In this document: positions 58,012 through 64,000 of the stretch, one piece after another | How positions within the stretch are numbered: the stretch's first letter is position 1 | Layout of the letters: each line of letters begins with the position of its first letter | Assembly (NCBI RefSeq): GCF_002286735.1 | Contig: NZ_NRTA01000016.1 | Coordinates: 1-64,000, forward strand | Length of the DNA: 64,000 nt | Direction of reading: 5' to 3' | From: Leptolyngbya sp. BC1307 | GTDB taxonomy: Bacteria; Cyanobacteriota; Cyanobacteriia; Phormidesmidales; Phormidesmidaceae | Program-made: the position numbers and the translations under genes | Notes under the pieces: model-generated | Told to the model about the DNA's origin: nothing | Database searches by the model: none | The model's input: the letters and a program-made list of their open reading frames with translations, nothing else

Positions 58012-60075
58012 ATGACATCGAGATACGACGATCACAGTGCTCCTAAACGACCGTCCGATGAGCCTGCTGATGAGCCTGTCGGTCAGCGCAGACCTACCAA
58101 GCGCTCTGCTGCTCAGCCTGTTAGGGATGCGAGTATCCGTCAGCGGCCACCGGCTGCCCCCCCTAAGCAAAGCCCTAAGCAAAGTTCGGGTCGCTGGCCT
58201 GCTTCTCTGCTGGGGATGCGCTGGCTGCGAAGCTGGCCGCTGGTGGTGCTAATGACCTTTGGTATTTTAGGGACGGCGGGCACAGCGGCTATGGTTAGCT
58301 TGTTTCGCATTCCTAATTTGCCTAACTGCCGGGCGATTTTTTGGCCGACGGCTTCGGCTTCGCTGCGGCTGCAGTGCGCTGAGTCTTATGCGGCGCAGGG
58401 CGATGTGAAAAATTTGCTGGCGGCGATCGCCCTGGTAGACCGACTGCCTGAAGATCACCCGCTGCGCTACGACATCAATCAGCGGATTGAAGAGTGGGCC
58501 ACTCAGGTGCTCGACTTATCCGAGCGCGCTTTTGAAGCAGGCAATTTGGAAGAGGCGATCGCCAGTGCGAGAAAGATCCCTCAAAAGACCGCTGCTGCGG
58601 CTGTTGTCGAAGAGCGCATTGCCCGCTGGCAAAAGATCTGGAAAGAGGGTGAAGATCTGTTTAATTCAGCGGTAGATCAGCTTAAGGCTAAAGACTTTCA
58701 AAAGGCGTTTAGCCTGCTAGTCGAGCTGCTAGAGGTAGACAACCAGTACTGGTCTACAGAAAAATACAACGAGCTGACCCAGATGATCAGCCAGGGGCGC
58801 GAAGATAGCCGCAAGCTCTCTGAGGCGCTAGGCTTTGCTAAAGATGGCACGCTCAAGGGCTTTACCGAAGCGCTCAAACGGCTCAAAAAGATTGATGAAA
58901 AGAGCGTATTTTACGCAGAGGCACAGGGAGAGCGCAAAAAAATTGCCAAGCAAATGCTGGCCGCTGGGGAAGATCTTTTGGCCGAGAAAAAGCTCTCAGA
59001 CGCTCAGGCGATGCTCAGCGCCATTCCTCGCGATGTCGGGGTAAATAAAGAAGTCGCTGACTTTCAGGTGTTTGTCAGTGCTTATCAGCAAGCTTGGGCG
59101 GGCAATGCTAGCGGACTAGAAGATGCCATTACCCGGCTCAAAACCCTGGGCAAAGACCGGCCTCTCTACGCCAGGGCGCAGCAGCTAATTGCGCAGTGGC
59201 AGGGCGAAATCCGCAATGTCAACCTGCTGACTCAGTCGCAGGCGCGAGCTGATCGCGGCAGTACCTCTGATCTGACAGCAGCGATCGCTATTGCAGAGCA
59301 AATTCCGCGCAATTCATCTCAGTGGGATAAAGCCGCTAAGCAAATTAACCAGTGGCAGACGCGCGTAGAAAATGCCGAGGACCGGCCCATCTTAGAGCGG
59401 GCCGACCAGCTCGCGGCAGTCGGGACGGCTGACAACTTGCGAGCGGCCATTCAAGAAGCCCGCCGAATCTCTTCGGGCCGCACGCTGGCAGGCGAAGCTG
59501 ACGAGCGCATCGCCACCTGGACGGGCCGCGTTCAGCGCATAGAAGATCAGCCGCTGCTCGATCAGGCGCGGCAGCGGGCTAATGCTGGCGACTTGTCAGG
59601 GGCGATCACCGTCGCTTCTAGAATTGGTAAAGGCCGCGCTCTGTATAGCTCTGCTCAAGAGGAGATTGGCGAGTGGCAGGCCCAAGAAAACGGTCGGCTG
59701 CGGCTAGGAGAAGCGGTGAATGCAGCAGCGCGGGGAGATGCGCAGTCGCTGACGAATGCTATCGAGATTGCTCAGCGAGTGCCGACCGGGAGCGATAGCC
59801 GCGCCCGCGCCGAGAGCCAAATTAGCCGTTGGAGCTGGGACTTACTGGCTCAGGCAGAGGCGGTTTCGGGCCGTAGCCTGGAGAGTGCGATCGCGCTAGC
59901 CAATCAAATTCCTTCTCAGGCGGAAGCCTTTGAACCTGCTCAGGTGAGAATCAACAGCTGGCAGGCCGCCCTCCGGCGAACCGAAGATCGCCGCTCCCCT
60001 CCCGCGACTGAAGGTGCTGAGTTCGACGAAAATGGCCTACCTAACAAACTTGAGCTGACGCCTGCAGGTGAGTGA
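58012..60075 (+). CDS. Membrane-anchored helical-repeat protein of unknown function
   Basis: TM at 'SWPLVVLMTFGILGTAGTAAMVSLF'; repeated units of the form 'DLSGAITVASRIGKGRALYSSAQEEIGEWQ'. Confidence 0.85.
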   Translation: MTSRYDDHSAPKRPSDEPADEPVGQRRPTKRSAAQPVRDASIRQRPPAAPPKQSPKQSSGRWPASLLGMRWLRSWPLVVLMTFGILGTAGTAAMVSLFRIPNLPNCRAIFWPTASASLRLQCAESYAAQGDVKNLLAAIALVDRLPEDHPLRYDINQRIEEWATQVLDLSERAFEAGNLEEAIASARKIPQKTAAAAVVEERIARWQKIWKEGEDLFNSAVDQLKAKDFQKAFSLLVELLEVDNQYWSTEKYNELTQMISQGREDSRKLSEALGFAKDGTLKGFTEALKRLKKIDEKSVFYAEAQGERKKIAKQMLAAGEDLLAEKKLSDAQAMLSAIPRDVGVNKEVADFQVFVSAYQQAWAGNASGLEDAITRLKTLGKDRPLYARAQQLIAQWQGEIRNVNLLTQSQARADRGSTSDLTAAIAIAEQIPRNSSQWDKAAKQINQWQTRVENAEDRPILERADQLAAVGTADNLRAAIQEARRISSGRTLAGEADERIATWTGRVQRIEDQPLLDQARQRANAGDLSGAITVASRIGKGRALYSSAQEEIGEWQAQENGRLRLGEAVNAAARGDAQSLTNAIEIAQRVPTGSDSRARAESQISRWSWDLLAQAEAVSGRSLESAIALANQIPSQAEAFEPAQVRINSWQAALRRTEDRRSPPATEGAEFDENGLPNKLELTPAGE

Positions 60076-60165
60076 CCCCGCAAATTATCGCCCTGACCAC
60101 TGCTTAACAGCGATCAGGGTGATAACTGATAGATAAACTGAGAGCGGACAAAGTGTTTTACCCGT

Positions 60166-60801
60166 TTATCTGGTCTGGTTAGGAACGCGGCCGTTCATCT
60201 TATCCGTTGTTTTCACGACCTGATTAGTCCCTTTAGCCGCTTCGTCGCCTAGACGGTTCGTGGCTCGATCAGCCTTGTTGTCCAGCCGATCAGTGGCTCT
60301 GTCTGCTTTGCGGCCTAGACTATCAACAGCGTCACCTACTTTGTTAGTGACTTGATTGGCTTTGTTGCTGATGCTGTCGGCAGCCTTGTCAGCGCGATCG
60401 CCGAGTCCGTTCTTCACATTATTGATTTCCTCACCAATCGTCTCTAGCGGGCCGTCAGTTTGCAGCTGCCTGCGCACGGCAGAATCTTTTAGGGTTTTTG
60501 CTTTGGCTTCGGCGGCGCGGGTGTTGCGTCTGGGGTCAGCATCGTCAAACCCATTCATACCACCGGCATCGGGCTGAATTTGGTCGTAGCGCTCAGTGTT
60601 TTGTATGCTGCCGCGCTCGTTGCTGTAGTAGTCATTGGCATCGGCGGCATACGCCGGGCTACCGACGCTGGCAGTCCACAGACCCAAGCTGATCAGCCCT
60701 ACCATCAGCGATCGCTTCAGAATAGTTTGAGATTGAGCGATGCGATCGCCGAGGCCCTTTATCTGATTAACTATCTGGCTAAAAATAATATTCATTTTCA
60801 A
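60166..60801 (-). CDS. Exported protein with LEA-like repeats
   Basis: Signal-like 'LMVGLISLGLWTASVGSPAYA'; 'RKADRATDRLDNKADRATNRLGDEAAKGTNQ'. Confidence 0.75.
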   Translation of the reverse strand: MKMNIIFSQIVNQIKGLGDRIAQSQTILKRSLMVGLISLGLWTASVGSPAYAADANDYYSNERGSIQNTERYDQIQPDAGGMNGFDDADPRRNTRAAEAKAKTLKDSAVRRQLQTDGPLETIGEEINNVKNGLGDRADKAADSISNKANQVTNKVGDAVDSLGRKADRATDRLDNKADRATNRLGDEAAKGTNQVVKTTDKMNGRVPNQTR

Positions 60802-61022
60802 AAATCTCTTTTTGAATCAAGTTGCTTGCAAAGTGTAAATAGTATCGTCCTACACCAGAATCCCTCTAAAGGCGTTCTATCGCTCGGTATGCCGTGACTC
60901 TTTAGAGATATGTTCTCTTTAGAGAGACCGGGCTACTTGCCTGAGCGCTATAGCTTTAACCGCTTACCTCTGTACATTGCCAACGAATGAAACTGCACAG
61001 CGATAGAGATGACTACAGCAGT

Positions 61023-62729
61023 CTAAGTTGTCATCAGCTGCGGAATTGGCGTTGGAGTGGTGACTTGCCAGGGGTGAGGCTGCTGCAATCGGCGAGTCAG
61101 CTCTTCGGCTGGTAGCGGTTTGCTAAAGTAGTAGCCCTGCACTTCGTGACAGTCGTAAGTTTTGATTTGATTGAGCTGTTCTTCTGTCTCGATGCCTTCG
61201 GCGATTAGCCCCAAGCGCAGTCCCTTTGCCAGAGAGACAATGGCTCTGATCACTTCTGCGGCATCGGCACTATGCACCATATCTTTAACAAAGGACTGGT
61301 CAATCTTTAGAGTGTCAAACGGAAATTTGCGCAGGTAGCTCAGGGAGGAATAGCCCGTGCCAAAGTCGTCTAGGGCCAAGGCGATGCCTTTGCTGTGCAA
61401 GCTCTCTAAGACAGCTAGCGTCGGTTCAGTATTGCCCATTAGCAGGCTTTCGGTGACCTCTAGCTCTAAAAACTTAGGCGCTAGCTCGGTTTCTCTTAAG
61501 ACGAGCTGTACAAAATCTACCAAGCCGGGGCTTTCGATCTGGCGAGCAGACAGGTTAACGGCCATTGCAAAAGGCTTGAGCCCTGAGCGTTGCCAGGCTT
61601 TATTCTGCTGACAGGCGGTGCGCAAGATCCATTCGCCAATCGGCAGAATCAGTCCGGTTTCTTCAGCAATCGGAATAAATTCTGCGGGGGATACCCAACC
61701 TAGCTCGGGGTGCTGCCAGCGTATTAGACACTCTACACCTACCATTTGGCTGCTGCGCCAGTCGATGCGCGGCTGATAGTGAAGCAATAGCTGGTTGTTA
61801 GCGAGGGCACTTCTGAGATCTTTCGCGAGCCTCAGGTGTTTTTGCAAAGCAATGGCGATCTCGGGTGAATAAAACTGATAGTTGTCGCTTTTATGGTTGG
61901 CTTGCTGGAGGGCGGTGTAAGCATCGGCTATGAGTCTATCGGCAGTGTCGCTATCGGTCGGATAGATAGAGATGCCGATACTGGCTGTGATGTAGAGACT
62001 GGGTGAAATCTCTGGGTAGGGTTGATTGATTGCCCTCAGAATGTTCTGCGCTGTGGAAAAGCCGGGCTCTGACGCTAATGCACCTTTCTGAAAGAGGGCG
62101 AATTCATCGTTGCCCAGCCGTGCCAGCGTCCCTGAGCCGTCAGCATAGTCGGTTAGCCGCTGGGCGATCGCCCGCAAAATGCGATTGCCTACCTCATCGT
62201 CCTCAACGGTGTTTAAGTCTTTAAATCCATCTACATCAACAATAAAAACAGTAATCCTTTGCTGAGGTTGAATAGTCGAAATCTCTTTTTGCAGTCTGGA
62301 TTTGAAAAGCTCTCGATTTGGCAAGCCGGTAAGCCGGTCGTAATCTGTCACGTAGCGAAGGACATCGTCTAGCTGCTTGACGATTTGTGTCGCATTGGCC
62401 ATCAGTATGCCCGCATCGTCGGTATACTGGGTTGGCAGAGTAGGCAGCTGTTGTTTATCCCAGTAGTTTCGCAGGGAAAATGCGGTTAGGCCGATGGGCG
62501 AAAGTAGATTGTGCAATGCTAGTAGGGTTGCTGCTGTGCCCATCAGGGTTGCTAGCAGGGCAATCCCGAGAATTCTGAGTCTGTCATCTGGGGCGATCGC
62601 ACTGGAGCTAATAAAGTAGAATAGCAGCGTCAGCAGGGGAACGTGCGTTCCTAAAAAAGCAACTACCATCAGTTTGCTCTCGTAGCTTTTCAGGTAACTA
62701 AAACGAGACAGGAAGATATAGAAGTTCAC
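61023..62729 (-). CDS. Membrane GGDEF-EAL protein, likely c-di-GMP phosphodiesterase
   Basis: 'RLGNDEFALF' (degenerate GGDEF), 'GVECLIRWQHPELGWVSPAEFIP', 'ALDDFGTGYSSLSYLRKFPFDTLKIDQSFV'. Confidence 0.93.
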   Translation of the reverse strand: MNFYIFLSRFSYLKSYESKLMVVAFLGTHVPLLTLLFYFISSSAIAPDDRLRILGIALLATLMGTAATLLALHNLLSPIGLTAFSLRNYWDKQQLPTLPTQYTDDAGILMANATQIVKQLDDVLRYVTDYDRLTGLPNRELFKSRLQKEISTIQPQQRITVFIVDVDGFKDLNTVEDDEVGNRILRAIAQRLTDYADGSGTLARLGNDEFALFQKGALASEPGFSTAQNILRAINQPYPEISPSLYITASIGISIYPTDSDTADRLIADAYTALQQANHKSDNYQFYSPEIAIALQKHLRLAKDLRSALANNQLLLHYQPRIDWRSSQMVGVECLIRWQHPELGWVSPAEFIPIAEETGLILPIGEWILRTACQQNKAWQRSGLKPFAMAVNLSARQIESPGLVDFVQLVLRETELAPKFLELEVTESLLMGNTEPTLAVLESLHSKGIALALDDFGTGYSSLSYLRKFPFDTLKIDQSFVKDMVHSADAAEVIRAIVSLAKGLRLGLIAEGIETEEQLNQIKTYDCHEVQGYYFSKPLPAEELTRRLQQPHPWQVTTPTPIPQLMTT

Positions 62730-63050
62730 AGTTTTTCGGGGAGCTTTGGCACATTATCTCTGAGATGATGTTTATATCGTGGTTATCTGAGTGACTTGTT
62801 AGCGCGGGTTCTATCAAAAGTTGACATGGCGATGCTATCACGGCTGTATTAGGAGAGCAGTCCGTAATTACCCGTGAATGTCTGCGGCAGCTACAATCAC
62901 AATTTTAGCAACCGTGATATTTGGGAGGACGTGTCTATAAAGTTAGTGGACGCGATCGCTTTGTACGGGTCAGAAGCTAAGACCTTAGCGTCAGTTGGCC
63001 GGGAGAATAAAGCGGTCGGTTAGGATAGGATGCAAGTACACAATTAGAAA

Positions 63051-63650
63051 TTGTCGCGCTTGGATTGCCCTGCCATGATTGCCTCTCCTCAATCTCAAAA
63101 AATGACTGCTCAAGAATATTTAGAGTGGGAGCCGCGCCAGGAGCTTCGCTATGAATATTGCGAGGGCAAAGTCTTTGCGATGACCGGTGGCACTAAGGGT
63201 CATAACAGAGCAGCCCTCAACCTGTACGGTGCTTTAGTCGATTGTGTGGATGCAGAAGGCTGTGAGATAAATGTATCGGATGTGAAGGTTGAGGTCAGAG
63301 AAGGGCTGTCGTATCGCTACCCAGACTTGATTGTGAGCTGTGACGAACAAGATAAGCAGGAATCTGCGTTCTATCGTTTTCCTAAGCTAATTGTAGAAGT
63401 GCTCTCTCCGAGTACTAAGACGATAGACCGAGAGGACAAGTTTCAAGAATACATCCAAATTCCAACGCTTGAGGAGTACGTGCTGATTAGCTCTCAGCGG
63501 ATGCAGGTGGAATGCTATCGCCGTGGCGAAGGGCGGATGTGGCGGTACTTGCCCTATAAGGCAGGTGAGAAGGTCTGTATTGCGAGTATGGGTGTTGAAG
63601 TGCCTATCGAACAGCTTTATAGAAATGTTCGGCTAGAGCCGTTGGACTGA
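63051..63650 (+). CDS. Uma2-family (DUF820) putative endonuclease
   Basis: 'MTAQEYLEWEPRQELRYEYCEGKVFAMTGGTKGHNRAALNL', 'FPKLIVEVLSPSTKTIDREDKFQEYIQIPTLEEYVLI'. Confidence 0.9.
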   Translation: MSRLDCPAMIASPQSQKMTAQEYLEWEPRQELRYEYCEGKVFAMTGGTKGHNRAALNLYGALVDCVDAEGCEINVSDVKVEVREGLSYRYPDLIVSCDEQDKQESAFYRFPKLIVEVLSPSTKTIDREDKFQEYIQIPTLEEYVLISSQRMQVECYRRGEGRMWRYLPYKAGEKVCIASMGVEVPIEQLYRNVRLEPLD

Positions 63651-63770
63651 GGCTGCGAGGGCAAAGCCTATGAGTACGCTCAACCCTCGGGCGATCAGCA
63701 ATGGAGCCGTGACCGACTTAGGCCAATGACTCTAGCGCCAAGGCTCTAACCGAATTGAGTTGCGAAGCGC

Positions 63771-64000
63771 TTAAAACTGTGTCAGGGGTCGCCTCAAAAG
63801 GCTCATAGATTCTCCCTGCTCTGGCGTGATAATCAGTTGCTCGCCGACGGTTACGAGCTGGCTCCAGGCGGGCGGTTCGGCGTAGTTTAGAGCGTGCAAA
63901 AGGTGGATGGTTTGCCGAATAGCGCCTGGGCTACCGAGTAAGATGTGACGCACTTCTTCTCGGTGAGGTCTGCTTTCGGCGTTGTTGAGTGGGCCAAGTG
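63771..64000 (-). CDS. Hypothetical protein, partial, running off the window end
   Basis: Open frame continues past 63953 to the window edge: ...LGPLNNAESRPHREEVRHILLGSPGAIRQTIHLLHALNYAEPPAWSQLVTVGEQLIITPEQGESMSLLRRPLTQF. Confidence 0.65.
   Translation of the reverse strand, partial: LGPLNNAESRPHREEVRHILLGSPGAIRQTIHLLHALNYAEPPAWSQLVTVGEQLIITPEQGESMSLLRRPLTQF

Noticed and set aside
1-64000. Frequent GCGATCGC (HIP1) octamers considered as a local repeat array
   Set aside because: HIP1 over-representation is a well-known genome-wide cyanobacterial property, not a local element; only noted where it marks the duplication junction.

Overview
The window is a cyanobacterial chromosome segment. Support comes from frequent HIP1-type GCGATCGC octamers, petG, apcF, glnN, sipA, and the alkane genes aar and ado next to accA. 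Most of it is ordinary housekeeping sequence: typA, fba, folE, accA, moeA, trpF, a Get3/ArsA ATPase, an amidase, rlpA, two K+ channels, tRNA-Lys(TTT) and tRNA-Phe(GAA). The accessory or unusual parts are: (1) a scarred left end (1-3.4 kb) with two transposase remnants, a UvrD-type helicase tail fragment, a vapBC-like toxin-antitoxin pair, and two near-identical copies of a C-terminal domain, one attached to a caspase-like gene interrupted by an in-frame stop; (2) a compact operon of TPR protein, HPD-less J-like protein, GrpE and short lid-less Hsp70 (4.4-9.4 kb), the best candidate for a poorly described system; (3) a cobalamin riboswitch ahead of a CbiX-like chelatase with a long His-rich tail; (4) two 109-bp copies of a MITE-like inverted-repeat element, both in divergent promoter regions; (5) a textbook NtcA-activated promoter ahead of glnN; (6) an exported caspase-like (clan CD) protein carrying an EF-hand-type loop. 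Several short tandem repeats (15-17 bp units) also occur. No CRISPR array or rRNA was seen. All assignments come from reading motifs by eye; no database search was run.
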